DNA from: Alloalcanivorax mobilis
GTDB taxonomy: Bacteria > Pseudomonadota > Gammaproteobacteria > Pseudomonadales > Alcanivoracaceae
Assembly: GCF_002864685.1 (NCBI RefSeq)
Contig: NZ_NMQZ01000001.1
Location: 275,020-339,019, forward strand
Direction of reading: 5' to 3'
DNA: 64,000 bases
The notes beneath the pieces are model-generated. The model worked only from the letters and a program-made list of their open reading frames with translations. It had not been told where the DNA came from and ran no database searches. The position numbers and the translations under genes were made by a program. Below are positions 8,529 through 17,119 of this stretch, piece by piece (the first letter of the stretch is position 1; every line of letters begins with the position of its first letter).

Positions 8529-9566
8529 ATGTCGCTGCAGGAAAAGATCGAACGCGCCACCGTACGCTCGCTGATGAAACTGCCCGGCCCGGTGCTGGGC
8601 CGGCTCGCCGGCCTGGTGGAAAAGGTTAACCGTGAACGGCTCGACCCGCGGCTGCGCCTGCTGCTGGCGCTGGGCGATGGCCGTAAAGGCTTCCACCAAT
8701 TGCCGTTGCCCAAGGGCCGGGCCTTGTATGGCCAGATGATTCGCATGCTCGACGTGGATTTCCAGCCGGTGGCGGAAACCCGCGACCTGCGTGTGCCGCT
8801 GGCCGCTGGCGACGGCGATTTTCTGGTCAAGCTGTACCGGCCCAAAGGCGCCGCCAGCGAGGCGCCGGCGATCGTATACTTCCACGGCGGCGGGTTCACC
8901 ATCGGCAGCGCCGAGCAATACGACCACCTGTGCCGCTATCTGGCCAACCGCACCGGCGCGGTGGTGCTCAACGTGGATTACCGCCTGGCGCCGGAGTTTC
9001 CCTCGCCGGCCGCCGCCGACGATGTGCTCAGCGCCTGGCGCTGGCTGCTTGAAAACGCCGCCGAGCTGCGCATCGATGCGACCCGCCTGGCCACCATGGG
9101 CGACAGCGCCGGTGGCAACCTGTGCATCGTCGCCGCCCAGCAGGCCGCCGTCCACGGGCTGACCCTGCCCAAGCTGGTGGTGGCGGTCTACCCGACCACC
9201 GACGGCGCCATGGACAGCCCGTCGGTGGCGCAGCTTGGCGGCGGCCAGGGTGGCCTGGATCTGGCCATGATGAACTGGTTCCGCGACCACTATCTGCCGG
9301 ACAAGTCGGTGCTCGACGACCTTCGCGTCTCGCCGCTGCGCAACCCGGACCTGGCCGGCCAGCCCACCACCGTGCTGGTCACCGCCACCGACCCGCTGCG
9401 CGACGAAGGTCTGGCCTATGGCGAAAAGCTCAAACAGGCCGGTGTCACCGTGATCAATCTGGACTACCCCGAACTGGTGCATGGCTTTATCACCATGGGC
9501 GGCGCCATCCCGGCCGCCCGCGCGGCGGTCAACGCCATCTGCCGGCGGATTACCGAGCGGTTGTAG
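8529..9566 (+). CDS. Alpha/beta hydrolase of the hormone-sensitive lipase family
   Basis: A 345-residue hydrolase with ribosome site GAGGAG before the ATG. It has the oxyanion-hole motif HGGGF (about residue 119), nucleophile elbow GDSAGGN (about 190), acid residue in ATDPLRDEG (about 287) and catalytic His in LVHGF (about 317), so the whole Ser-Asp-His triad is present. HSL-family enzymes hydrolyse short- to medium-chain esters. No signal peptide is seen, so it is probably cytoplasmic. Its 3' end runs into heptamer locus C. Confidence 0.88.
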   Translation: MSLQEKIERATVRSLMKLPGPVLGRLAGLVEKVNRERLDPRLRLLLALGDGRKGFHQLPLPKGRALYGQMIRMLDVDFQPVAETRDLRVPLAAGDGDFLVKLYRPKGAASEAPAIVYFHGGGFTIGSAEQYDHLCRYLANRTGAVVLNVDYRLAPEFPSPAAADDVLSAWRWLLENAAELRIDATRLATMGDSAGGNLCIVAAQQAAVHGLTLPKLVVAVYPTTDGAMDSPSVAQLGGGQGGLDLAMMNWFRDHYLPDKSVLDDLRVSPLRNPDLAGQPTTVLVTATDPLRDEGLAYGEKLKQAGVTVINLDYPELVHGFITMGGAIPAARAAVNAICRRITERL

Positions 9567-9653
9567 GGCTACAAACTGCAAGCTGCAAGCCACAAGGGTT
9601 GTTCTTGGAGTGGCCCGAGAAAAGTAGACACCTTTCTGAGAGAGGAAAGGTGT

Positions 9654-9971
9654 ATGAAATTCCGGGCACGTCGATCTTTCAGCGACGACTTCAAAGGCGA
9701 GGCGGTCGAGTTGTCGCTGTCCAGCCCGCAGACACTGGCCGAAGTCGCTGGCAAACTGGGTGTTCATCCCAACGTGTTAAGCCGCTGGCGCAGTGAGTGG
9801 ATCATGGCTCATCAAAGATCGGATCAACCGGCTCCCCAGCCGGGGCCGGAGAAGAGCGTTCGGGAGCTTGAGCGGGAAAACGCTCGGCTGAAGAAGCAAC
9901 TGGCACGGGCGAAGCTGGAGAACGACATCCTAAAAAAGGCGGAAGAGTACGTTGCCAAGCACCGGAAATGA
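9654..9971 (+). CDS. IS3-family transposase OrfA
   Basis: A 105-residue basic protein with an N-terminal helix-turn-helix (SLSSPQTLAEVAGKLGVHPNVLSRW) that binds the IS ends. A C-terminal coiled coil (RELERENARLKKQLARAKLENDILKKA) is the leucine-zipper region typical of IS3 OrfA. It overlaps orfB by 4 bp (ATGA). Alone it normally regulates transposition; fused to OrfB by frameshifting it becomes the transposase. Confidence 0.93.
   Translation: MKFRARRSFSDDFKGEAVELSLSSPQTLAEVAGKLGVHPNVLSRWRSEWIMAHQRSDQPAPQPGPEKSVRELERENARLKKQLARAKLENDILKKAEEYVAKHRK
9932..9938 (+). other. Programmed -1 frameshift site (A AAA AAG)
   Basis: The heptamer A-AAA-AAG is in the exact zero-frame phase of orfA (codons AAA 9933-9935 and AAG 9936-9938). 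The -1 frame from there to the orfB ATG has no stop, so slippage would give a fused OrfAB. This is the usual expression strategy of IS3-family elements. Confidence 0.75.
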
Positions 9972-10828
9972 GGTTCGCCTTCATTGACGGCCATCACGAC
10001 GCGGCGTGGCCGGTCGCGCTGATGTGCAGCGTACTCGATGTCTCCCGGGCAGGGTATTACCGTTGGCGTCAGCGCCAACACCGGCCCAGTCCGCGCCAGC
10101 GGCACCACCAAGCCTTGAGTTCGTTCTTGCTGGAAGCCGCCGAGCAACAGGAGAGCGTTCCGGGGTATCGTAAACTCTGGCTGGACGCTCAGGATGCCGG
10201 TTTTGCTTGCGGCAAGAATCAGGTACAGAGGCTGTTGCGGGAGGCGGGCTACCGGTCGTGTGTCGCCATGAAGCCCGGGCATCGCCGCCCAGATCCCGGC
10301 CTGCCGGTGCCACCGAACCTGCTGAACCGTGACTTTGAGGTCTCTGAGGCCAACCGGGTATGGGTCTCAGACATCACGCAGATACGGTGTCGGGAAGGCT
10401 GGCTGTATATGGCGGTGGTGTTGGACCTGGGGACTCGGGACGTAGTGGGCCGGGCGTTGGGCCCGGTGAACCACTCCAACCTGGTCCTTGAGGCTCTTGA
10501 ACAGGCTTGGCGCCGGCAGTGCCCCAAAGGCGAGGAGTTACTGTTCCACTCGGACCAAGGCAGCCAGTATCGCAGCGAAGCGGTAGTGGGGTGGTTGAAC
10601 GCCCGAGGCGTGACGATCAGCATGTCCCGCCCTGGAAATTGCTGGGACAACGCCTGCGCAGAGAGCTTCTTTGCGCTGCTCAAGAAGGAGTGGACCCGAC
10701 GCCTGGGGCTGATTGGGCGGGACGAGATGGCGAGTGAAATCCGATACTACACGGATCAATTTTACCCCAAGATGCGGCGTCATATGGCCTTGGGGGGACT
10801 TACCCCTCATGCCTATGCCGCCGCCTAA
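9968..10828 (+). CDS. IS3-family transposase OrfB (DDE integrase core)
   Basis: A 286-residue catalytic subunit. The DDE triad is intact: first Asp in WVSDITQI, second Asp in LLFHSDQGSQY, and Glu in NCWDNACAESFFALLKKEW. The N-terminal part has the HTH_21-type region (VLDVSRAGYYRWRQRQ). Length and motifs match full-length IS3-group OrfB, so no inactivation is visible. It catalyses strand cleavage and transfer as the OrfAB fusion. Confidence 0.95.
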   Translation: MRFAFIDGHHDAAWPVALMCSVLDVSRAGYYRWRQRQHRPSPRQRHHQALSSFLLEAAEQQESVPGYRKLWLDAQDAGFACGKNQVQRLLREAGYRSCVAMKPGHRRPDPGLPVPPNLLNRDFEVSEANRVWVSDITQIRCREGWLYMAVVLDLGTRDVVGRALGPVNHSNLVLEALEQAWRRQCPKGEELLFHSDQGSQYRSEAVVGWLNARGVTISMSRPGNCWDNACAESFFALLKKEWTRRLGLIGRDEMASEIRYYTDQFYPKMRRHMALGGLTPHAYAAA

Positions 10829-10901
10829 ACCGGTGTCTACTTAAACCGGTCCACTCCATCTTGAAGCTTGTAGCTTGTAGCTTGCGGCTTGCAGCCGCAA
10901 C

Positions 10902-10930
10902 CTGACCTGACCGCTTGGCGGCGCTACACT
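10902..10930 (+). promoter_or_regulatory. Candidate sigma-70 promoter of polA
   Basis: CTGACC (10902-10907) and TACACT (10925-10930) are separated by 17 bp. They lie about 30 bp before the polA ATG, just outside the right arm of heptamer locus C and 44 bp from the IS end. The IS therefore leaves this core promoter intact but replaces everything upstream. Confidence 0.4.
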
Positions 10931-10961
10931 GTGCGCTTCACCGATCTGACCAGGGAATTCC

Positions 10962-13706
10962 ATGGCCGAGCGCGCTCCGATCATCCTTGTGGATGGCTCC
11001 TCCTATCTGTACCGGGCGTTCCACGCCCTGCCGCCGTTGAGCACTTCCAGCGGCCAGCCCACCGGCGCCGTGCGTGGGGTGGCATCGATGCTGCGCAAGC
11101 TGATCAAGGATTACGATCCCGAGTACATGGCGGTGGTGTTCGACGCCAAGGGCAAGACCTTCCGCGATGAGCTGTTCGAAGAATACAAATCCAACCGCCC
11201 GCCGATGCCCGATGACCTGCGCGCCCAGGTGGAGCCACTGCATGCGCTGATTCGCGCCATGGGGTTGCCGCTGATCATCGAAGAAGGCGTGGAAGCGGAC
11301 GACGTGATCGGCACCTTCGCGCGCGTTTTCAGCGAGCAGCAAAAAGCGGTGCTGATCTCCACCGGCGACAAGGACATGGCCCAGCTCGTCAATGAGCACG
11401 TCACCCTGGTCAACACCATGAGCGACACCCTGCTCGACATCGCCGGCGTGGAAGAAAAGTTCGGCGTGGGTCCGGAGCTGATCATCGATCTGCTGGCGCT
11501 GATGGGCGACAAGGTGGACAACATTCCCGGCGTGCCCGGTGTTGGCGAGAAAACCGCCCGCGCCCTGATCAGCGGGCTCGGTGCCATCAGTAACATTTAC
11601 GACCACCTGGATCAGGTCGCCACGCTGGATTTTCGTGGCGCCAAGACCATGGGCAAAAAACTGGAAGAGCACCGCGAGCAGGCGTTTCTTTCCTACCGAT
11701 TGGCCGCCATCAAACTGGACTGTGCGCTCAACGAGGACCTGGACGATCTGAAACTGCGAACGCCGGAGGCGGAAAAACTCGCCGAGCTGTATCGCACCTT
11801 TGAATTCAAAGGCTGGCTGGCGGAATTGCTGGAAGGCCAGGACCCGGCGGTGGACGGCGACGTGGCCGCGCTGCAGCCCGAGCACGCGGTGGACCGCGAC
11901 AGCTACGACAACGCGCTCACCGGTGAACAGCTGGACGCCTGGATCGAAAAGCTGAAAAACGCCGATCTGTTCGCGTTCGACACCGAAACCACCAGCCTGA
12001 ATTACATGGAAGCCGATCTGGTGGGCGTCAGCATGGCCACCGCCGAAGGCGAGGCCGCTTATATTCCGTTCGCACACGATTACCCCGGCGCCCCGGATCA
12101 GTTGCCCCGTGAGCAGGTTCTGGAAAAACTCAAACCCTTACTCGAAGACGAACGCATTAAAAAAGTCGGCCAGAACCTGAAATACGACATGAGCGTGCTG
12201 GCGCGCGCCGGCATTAGCCTGCGCGGCATTGCTTTTGACACCATGCTGGAATCCTACGTGCTTGATTCGGTGGCCACCCGCCACGATATGGATTCCCTGT
12301 CGCTCAAGTATCTGGGCCATAAAACCATTTCTTTTGAAGAAATCGCCGGCAAGGGCGCCAAGCAGCTCACCTTCAATCAGGTCGGCCTCGACGAAGCCGC
12401 CGCCTACGCCGCCGAAGACGCCGACATCACCCTGCGCCTGCACCGGGCCCTGTGGCCACAACTGGAACAGCACGCCGGCCTCAAGCGCGTGTTCGAGGAA
12501 ATCGAACTGCCGCTGGTGCCGGTGCTCAGCCGCATCGAGCGTAACGGCACCTACGTGGACGCGGACATGCTCAGAAAGCAGAGCACCTTTCTCGCCAAGC
12601 GCATGATGGAACTGGAAGAAAACGCGTTTCAGGAAGCGGGGCAGAAATTCAACCTGGGCTCGCCCAAACAGCTCGGTGAAATTCTGTACCAGAAGCTGGA
12701 AATCCCGGTCATTAAAAAGACCCCCAAAGGCGCGCCTTCCACCGCCGAAGCGGTGCTCCAGGACCTGGCCTTGCAGGGTTATCCACTGCCCCAGGTGATC
12801 ATGGACTACCGCGGTGTCTCCAAGCTGAAAAACACCTACACCGACAAACTGCCGGAACTGATCAACCCCACCACCGGCCGGGTGCACACCTCCTACCACC
12901 AGGCGGTGGCCGCCACCGGCCGGCTCTCCTCCAGCGACCCCAACCTGCAGAATATTCCGGTGCGAAGCGAAGAAGGCCGCAAGATCCGCCAGGCGTTCCT
13001 GGCGCCGACCGGCCGCAAAATCGTTGCCTGCGACTACTCACAAATCGAACTGCGCATCATGGCGCACCTGTCCGGCGACAAAGGCCTCACCGAGGCCTTC
13101 GCCAACAAGCTAGACATCCACCGCGCCACCGCCGCCGAAGTGTGGGGAAAAGACCTGGATGACGTCACCGACAACGAACGCCGCAACGCCAAGGCCATCA
13201 ACTTTGGCCTGATCTACGGCATGAGCGCCTTCGGCCTGGCCAAGCAGCTGGGCGTGCCCCGTGGCGAGGCTCAGGAGTACATCGACCTTTACTTCGCCCG
13301 CTATCCCGGCGTGAAACGCTACATGGAAAACACCCGCGCCGACGCCGCCGAAAAAGGCTACGTGGAAACCCTGTTCGGCCGCCGCCTGTATCTGCCGGAA
13401 ATCAACAGCCGCAACGGCCAGCGCCGCCAGGCCGCCGAGCGCACCGCCATCAACGCGCCGATGCAGGGCACCGCCGCCGACATCATCAAACGGGCCATGA
13501 TCAAGGTGGACGCCTGGCTGGGCGAAAGCGATCTGGACGCCATGATGATCATGCAGGTGCACGATGAATTGGTGTTCGAAGTGAAAGAAAGCCAGGTTGA
13601 CGACCTGGTCAAGGAAGTCACCGCGCTGATGGAAAGCGCCGCCGAACTGGACGTTCCGCTGATCGTTGACGCCGGCATGGGCGGAAATTGGGAAGAGGCG
13701 CATTGA
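10962..13706 (+). CDS. polA: DNA polymerase I
   Basis: A 914-residue protein with all three domains. The 5'-3' flap exonuclease is residues 1 to about 290 ([36 protein letters not shown] helix-hairpin-helix). The 3'-5' proofreading exonuclease spans about 310-510 with DTET near 338, [11 protein letters not shown] and YAAEDADIT retained, so proofreading should be active. The polymerase domain has motif [14 protein letters not shown], motif [20 protein letters not shown] and motif [12 protein letters not shown]. It fills gaps and removes Okazaki RNA primers. In E. coli and Pseudomonas engB lies next to polA; here tpm follows, and engB is about 39 kb away. Confidence 0.98.
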   Translation: MAERAPIILVDGSSYLYRAFHALPPLSTSSGQPTGAVRGVASMLRKLIKDYDPEYMAVVFDAKGKTFRDELFEEYKSNRPPMPDDLRAQVEPLHALIRAMGLPLIIEEGVEADDVIGTFARVFSEQQKAVLISTGDKDMAQLVNEHVTLVNTMSDTLLDIAGVEEKFGVGPELIIDLLALMGDKVDNIPGVPGVGEKTARALISGLGAISNIYDHLDQVATLDFRGAKTMGKKLEEHREQAFLSYRLAAIKLDCALNEDLDDLKLRTPEAEKLAELYRTFEFKGWLAELLEGQDPAVDGDVAALQPEHAVDRDSYDNALTGEQLDAWIEKLKNADLFAFDTETTSLNYMEADLVGVSMATAEGEAAYIPFAHDYPGAPDQLPREQVLEKLKPLLEDERIKKVGQNLKYDMSVLARAGISLRGIAFDTMLESYVLDSVATRHDMDSLSLKYLGHKTISFEEIAGKGAKQLTFNQVGLDEAAAYAAEDADITLRLHRALWPQLEQHAGLKRVFEEIELPLVPVLSRIERNGTYVDADMLRKQSTFLAKRMMELEENAFQEAGQKFNLGSPKQLGEILYQKLEIPVIKKTPKGAPSTAEAVLQDLALQGYPLPQVIMDYRGVSKLKNTYTDKLPELINPTTGRVHTSYHQAVAATGRLSSSDPNLQNIPVRSEEGRKIRQAFLAPTGRKIVACDYSQIELRIMAHLSGDKGLTEAFANKLDIHRATAAEVWGKDLDDVTDNERRNAKAINFGLIYGMSAFGLAKQLGVPRGEAQEYIDLYFARYPGVKRYMENTRADAAEKGYVETLFGRRLYLPEINSRNGQRRQAAERTAINAPMQGTAADIIKRAMIKVDAWLGESDLDAMMIMQVHDELVFEVKESQVDDLVKEVTALMESAAELDVPLIVDAGMGGNWEEAH

Positions 13707-13733
13707 TCACGCTCGCTCCCGACGGAGAACAAT

Positions 13734-14426
13734 ATGGAAGGGTCGTTCTGGAAAGATAAATGGCAAAAACACGAGTTGGGCTTTCATCTCCCTTTCGTGC
13801 ATCCCATTCTTAAACGGTCGCTGCCTCTGTTTGATCTGCCCGATCGGGCCCGCGTGTTTCTGCCGCTGTGCGGCAAAACTCTGGACATGGGTTACTTGCT
13901 TGAGCAAGGCTATGGGGTGGTGGGCGTGGAGCTGAGCGAATTGGCGGTGCGCGAGCTGTTTCAGGAGCGCAACCTGGTGCCGGAGATTTCCGACTGGGCC
14001 GGCGGACAGTGTTGGCGCCACGCTGACCTGACCGTGTTCCAGGGCGATTTTTTCGCTCTGACGGCGCAGAGTCTCGGACCGGTGGATCTGATCTACGACC
14101 GCGCCGCGCTGGTGGCGCTGCCGCCGCCCATGCGTGAGCGCTACGCCGAAGCGCTGCCGGGGCTGACCGCGACCGCGCCGCAGTTGCTGATCAGCTTCGA
14201 GTACGACCAGGCGCGCATGGACGGCCCGCCGTTCTCGGTGCCGCCGGCGTGGATCGAACGGGCCTACGGCAGGGCGTATCACCGACAAGAGCTGTCCCGC
14301 AAGGATGTGATCGCCCACCAGCCCCGGTTCCAGCAGGCCGGGCTGGGCCGTTTTGAAGAAGTGGCCTGGCGATTGGTCCGCTCTGATCGCGTTACCGTTG
14401 ATGCATCTTCTCGGTACGGGGCGTAA
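13734..14426 (+). CDS. tpm: Thiopurine S-methyltransferase family protein
   Basis: A 230-residue SAM-dependent methyltransferase, 27 bp after polA. The N-terminus EGSFWKDKWQKHELGFHLPFVHPIL is the strongly conserved TPMT signature, followed by RVFLPLCGKTLDMGYLLEQGYGVVGVELSE (SAM-binding site) and DLIYDRAALVALPPPMRERYA. Bacterial TPMTs methylate thiopurines and selenium or tellurium oxyanions. The protein is full length. Transcription may continue from polA, as the gap is short. Confidence 0.93.
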   Translation: MEGSFWKDKWQKHELGFHLPFVHPILKRSLPLFDLPDRARVFLPLCGKTLDMGYLLEQGYGVVGVELSELAVRELFQERNLVPEISDWAGGQCWRHADLTVFQGDFFALTAQSLGPVDLIYDRAALVALPPPMRERYAEALPGLTATAPQLLISFEYDQARMDGPPFSVPPAWIERAYGRAYHRQELSRKDVIAHQPRFQQAGLGRFEEVAWRLVRSDRVTVDASSRYGA

Positions 14427-14428
14427 TT

Positions 14429-14677
14429 ATGCCAGTAGTGTTCCGCTATAAGGGAATCCGATTCTTCTTCTACTCGAATGAGGGTAACCCCAGGGAGAAG
14501 ATGCATATCCATGCCGAGAGTGGTGCCGGGGAGGCTAAATTATGGCTGTATCCCGAGGTGTCTATAGCAGATAGCGCGGGTTATAATCGTTAGCAACTTT
14601 CCCAACTGACGGCCATCGTGGCGAAACGTCGTGATGAGATTGAACGAGCATGGCATGAACATTTCAGCGAGCGCTAA
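14429..14677 (+). pseudogene. DUF4160 gene interrupted by an in-frame amber codon
   Basis: The reading frame from ATG 14429 gives 54 residues: MPVVFRYKGIRFFFYS, then NPREKMHIHAES, ending SIADSAGYNR. A TAG follows at 14591-14593. The same frame then continues without interruption to TAA at 14675: QLSQLTAIVAKRRDEIERAW. That is exactly the C-terminal helix expected for DUF4160 proteins. A single CAG-to-TAG change explains the break. DUF4160 genes typically precede a DUF2442 gene, as here, with a 23-bp overlap. The product is probably truncated unless the amber is suppressed. The ORF is too short to be picked up by many gene callers. Confidence 0.75.
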
Positions 14678-14915
14678 AGCGGTGAGCTTTGATGACGACA
14701 CCATGTGGGTGGAGCTTAATGACGGCCGCTCATTAGGTATCCCACTTGCCTGGTTTCCCCGCCTTTTGAACGCACGGCCGGAGCAGCGAGATCAATATCG
14801 AATCAGTTACTCCGGCAAGGGTATTCATTGGGATGTGCTGAATGAGGACATCTCCGTGGAGGGCCTGGTCGCAGGGCGAGGCGACGTCGTCTCCGCTCGT
14901 AACGAGGTCGCGTAG
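14655..14915 (+). CDS. DUF2442 protein, partner of DUF4160
   Basis: An 86-residue protein starting MNISASAKAVSFDDDTMWVELNDGRS, with the DUF2442 core LGIPLAWFPRLLNA and a C-terminal IHWDVLNEDISVEGLVAG. The start was chosen at ATG 14655 rather than the earlier GTG, because the domain begins there. It overlaps the end of the broken DUF4160 frame, the usual arrangement of this small two-gene module, which has been proposed to be toxin-antitoxin-like. The DUF2442 part is intact although its partner is not. Confidence 0.8.
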   Translation: MNISASAKAVSFDDDTMWVELNDGRSLGIPLAWFPRLLNARPEQRDQYRISYSGKGIHWDVLNEDISVEGLVAGRGDVVSARNEVA

Positions 14916-15043
14916 TTCGCACTTCCGCTTCTCCCCGGCCACCTTTTACAAATTCCTCCTTGTGGTTGCCTCCGCCGTCTTCAGATTTGAGGTTAAAGCC
15001 ACGCGGGTTCTCGTTTTGAGAGCCGACAGGCAGGGAGAATCCT

Positions 15044-15442
15044 ATGTTGAACGTGAGCGGCGAGACCGTATGTCGGTTGGTGGAATTGGCCCAGGCCTTC
15101 CAGGCCCGTGACACGGTGAGCATGCCGGAGGACGCCGGCAACCCCATCGACGACGCCGCCGGCGCGGAGGCGCTGACGGAGCCGGCGGCCGGCAAAGAGG
15201 ACGGCTCAGTGGCGGAGTTTCGCACCGTGATTGAGGACCTGGAGCCGGATCAGCAGACCGAGGTGGTGGCGCTGATGTGGTTGGGTCGTGGCGATTTCCA
15301 GGAGGACGAGTGGGAGGAGGCCCTGCGCATGGCCCGCGACGAGTGGACGCCGGACACCGCCGACTTCCTGCTCGGCCACCCGCTGCTGTCCGAGTACCTG
15401 GTGGAGGGCCTCGCTGTGTTCGGCGTGCAGTGCGACCTCTAG
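15044..15442 (+). CDS. DUF3775 domain protein
   Basis: A 132-residue acidic protein with ribosome site AGGGAG before ATG. The C-terminal half carries the DUF3775 pattern: VVALMWLGRGDFQEDEWEEALRMA and TADFLLGHPLLSEYLVEGLAVFG. The function of the family is not known. Residues 25-55 are low-complexity Ala/Glu/Asp. The 3' end overlaps that of convergent hipA by 4 bp. Confidence 0.8.
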   Translation: MLNVSGETVCRLVELAQAFQARDTVSMPEDAGNPIDDAAGAEALTEPAAGKEDGSVAEFRTVIEDLEPDQQTEVVALMWLGRGDFQEDEWEEALRMARDEWTPDTADFLLGHPLLSEYLVEGLAVFGVQCDL

Positions 15443-16701
15443 GGAAGCCAGTCCCGTTGTGCTTTACCGATCTGCCGGGCTATCACGGCCTTGGCATTGT
15501 CGAGTTCGCCGGCGAGGCGGTGTTCTTCGATGAAATTTCGGTGCCAGGCATCAAGGTTCTCACTGAGTGCCGAACTCTGCTCCTGGATTAGCCGTTGAAT
15601 GCGCTTCGTCGTCATGCCCAGTTGTTCGGCAAACACGTCCCAGTGCTTGCGGTGCAGGTTGCCGGGGTCGGTGTGACGTCCCACGGGCAGCGCCAGTTGG
15701 TGGCTGATGTTATCGATGGCCAGCGTGCAGACCAGGTCGTAAAAGGGCGCGAGCGACCAACCGTCGTGTCCGTGAGAGATCAGTGAAAGGTTCTTCAGGT
15801 GGCCGTCGGCGTTTCCCGCCAGCGCATTGAAGATTTGCCAGCGGGCCAAGGCCTGCAGATCCACGGCGGGTGCTTGGCAGTGCTGTTGGATCACCGCCGC
15901 TAACTCGGAGAACGCGTTGCTTCCGGCGTCGTACTTTGAAGCGTGTGAGCGCCCCTGCGCCTGGCAAAGGTCTTCTTGGTGCAATCGTGATACCAGACCG
16001 TCGCGGCTTTGGCGGTCGTAGCGTTCGGCCAGGGACGCGATATGTGGACCGATACGCACAAGGCGTACCGGGGCCACCGGCAGGCCTAGCTTCCCAGCGA
16101 TATAAGTGGTGTAAATCTCCAGCAACGGCACCTGCTTCAGATCGCGCACCGGGAGTTTCAGGATGTGCGTGGACGCGGCGCCGCTTTCCGGCAGTTGGAA
16201 AGTCCAGATACCGTGCTCGCCGGCTGTGGCGCGAACCGGTACTTTGTCTTGAGCGCCGGCCAATGAAAGGCGCGGGGCGTCGTCGCCATCCAACCATTGG
16301 GCTCGGCCCCGTTCGATGGCGGTAATCAGATCGGCTTCCCGGAGCGGGCGCAGAGCGTTGCTGCTGACATTGGGAACCTGGCCTTCGGGCAGCAGCTGCA
16401 GGGCCCCGGCGCAATCATCGCCCAAGGTTTCCAGCAGCGTGAAATCGTCGTCGGCGATACCCAGTTGCCGCACCAGCCGGTCCCGGGCGTTTCCTTCCGG
16501 CAACAGATTGGCGAAGAAATGATGGCCGCGCAGGTCCGGCGGCAGGAAGTCGCCGGTTTCGTTCACGGGCAGGCTGCAGGAGATCGCCCAGCCGTGTTCC
16601 AGCCAGTCGCCGTCGTAGATAAAGGCCATGCGCCCGTCGCCGCTGTCCAATAAGCGGCCGACCTTGCGGTCTTGATACCAGACGTTCAGTGCCCGGTTCA
16701 T
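15439..16701 (-). CDS. hipA: HipA-family serine/threonine kinase toxin
   Basis: A 420-residue kinase-fold protein starting at ATG 16699-16701, which overlaps the hipB stop (ATGA). The N-terminal subdomain has LNVWYQDRKVGRLLDSGDGRMAFIYD. The P-loop-like segment LSLAGAQDKVPV corresponds to the ISGVQPK motif around the regulatory Ser of E. coli HipA. Catalytic GNADGHLKNLS and the metal-binding Asp of LAPFYDLVC are intact. HipA toxins phosphorylate glutamyl-tRNA synthetase or related targets and promote persistence; the target here is unknown. A longer open frame extends upstream over hipB in another frame but has no support. Confidence 0.92.
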   Translation of the reverse strand: MNRALNVWYQDRKVGRLLDSGDGRMAFIYDGDWLEHGWAISCSLPVNETGDFLPPDLRGHHFFANLLPEGNARDRLVRQLGIADDDFTLLETLGDDCAGALQLLPEGQVPNVSSNALRPLREADLITAIERGRAQWLDGDDAPRLSLAGAQDKVPVRATAGEHGIWTFQLPESGAASTHILKLPVRDLKQVPLLEIYTTYIAGKLGLPVAPVRLVRIGPHIASLAERYDRQSRDGLVSRLHQEDLCQAQGRSHASKYDAGSNAFSELAAVIQQHCQAPAVDLQALARWQIFNALAGNADGHLKNLSLISHGHDGWSLAPFYDLVCTLAIDNISHQLALPVGRHTDPGNLHRKHWDVFAEQLGMTTKRIQRLIQEQSSALSENLDAWHRNFIEEHRLAGELDNAKAVIARQIGKAQRDWLP

Positions 16702-16940
16702 GAGGTACCCCCTCGTGGCACGGCGAACAAATCCAGCCCCACCAGGCGCGCGATCTTCAGCGCCAGCCCCAGGCGCACCGTGTCCTTGCCGCGCTCGAGC
16801 TCCGACAAAAAACGTGGGCCGACGCCGGCGATTTCCGCCAGATCCACCTGGGTCAGGCCCTGGGCCTTCCGAGCGGCGCGGATGCGCCGCCCCAGTTCTG
16901 CCGGGTTGTCCACGTTGTATTGTCGCGGCACGGCGCTCAT
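16698..16940 (-). CDS. hipB: HipB-like XRE antitoxin and autorepressor
   Basis: An 80-residue XRE-type DNA-binding protein: ELGRRIRAARKAQGLTQVDLAEIAGVGPRFLSELERGKDTV is the helix-turn-helix. ATG 16938-16940 is preferred because GGAG lies about 9 bp upstream; a GTG three codons earlier overlaps that site. It overlaps hipA translationally. HipB normally binds operators in its own promoter and neutralises HipA. Three candidate operator copies lie just upstream. Confidence 0.9.
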   Translation of the reverse strand: MSAVPRQYNVDNPAELGRRIRAARKAQGLTQVDLAEIAGVGPRFLSELERGKDTVRLGLALKIARLVGLDLFAVPRGGTS

Positions 16941-16960
16941 TGGGGTCACTCCAAATATTC

Positions 16961-17075
16961 CTGATCGGTAATATTAGAGCGATATCCAGTCTGAAGTCCA
17001 ATAATCATACCGATCGGGACTAAAAAGTGGATTCTGAGAAAAACCGAGCATTTTTTTCCTGATCGGTACTATTTT
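16961..17075. promoter_or_regulatory. Three candidate HipB operator copies
   Basis: A shared GATCGGTA core occurs three times in the AT-rich region upstream of hipB: CTGATCGGTAATATTAG at 16961-16977, its reverse-oriented form at 17001-17020 (reads CCGATCGGTATGATTAT on the minus strand), and CTGATCGGTACTATTTT near 17060-17075. The spacing is about 40-50 bp. Multiple operators are typical of hipBA-type autoregulation. Confidence 0.6.
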
Positions 17076-17119
17076 CATGGCTGGAAAGGCCGCTTGTCGG
17101 GTTGGCGCGGCCCGAGCGT

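Larger units (their letters stand above)
9606..10858 (+). mobile_element. Intact IS3-family insertion sequence, 1253 bp
   Basis: The ends are imperfect terminal inverted repeats of about 27 bp: left TGGAGTGGCCCGAGAAAAG through 9632, right the complement of 10832-10858, with about 22 of 27 positions identical. The outer eight bases TGGAGTGG match exactly. A 3-bp direct repeat TCT flanks it (9603-9605 and 10859-10861), as expected for IS3-family transposition. It contains overlapping orfA and orfB with complete catalytic motifs and a frameshift site, so it may be active. It lies about 100 bp upstream of polA. Confidence 0.93.
9571..10892. repeat. Inverted heptamer pair split by an IS3 element (locus C)
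   Basis: Left arm 9571-9598 is ACAAACT, GCAAGCT, GCAAGCC, ACAAGGG. Right arm 10865-10892 is AGCTTGT, AGCTTGT, AGCTTGC, GGCTTGC, the complementary heptamer. Removing the 1253-bp IS and one target copy leaves about 10 bp between the arms, that is, a near-continuous hairpin. The IS therefore inserted in the loop of a pre-existing structure between the esterase gene and polA. Confidence 0.75.

Noticed and set aside
14797..15225. Minus-strand ORFs opposite DUF2442/DUF3775
   Set aside because: They overlap clear genes antisense and have typical GC-rich shadow composition.
15439..17001. A 520-residue HipA with a long N-terminal extension
   Set aside because: The extra 100 residues are hipB read in another frame; the coupled ATG at 16701 gives the normal HipA start.
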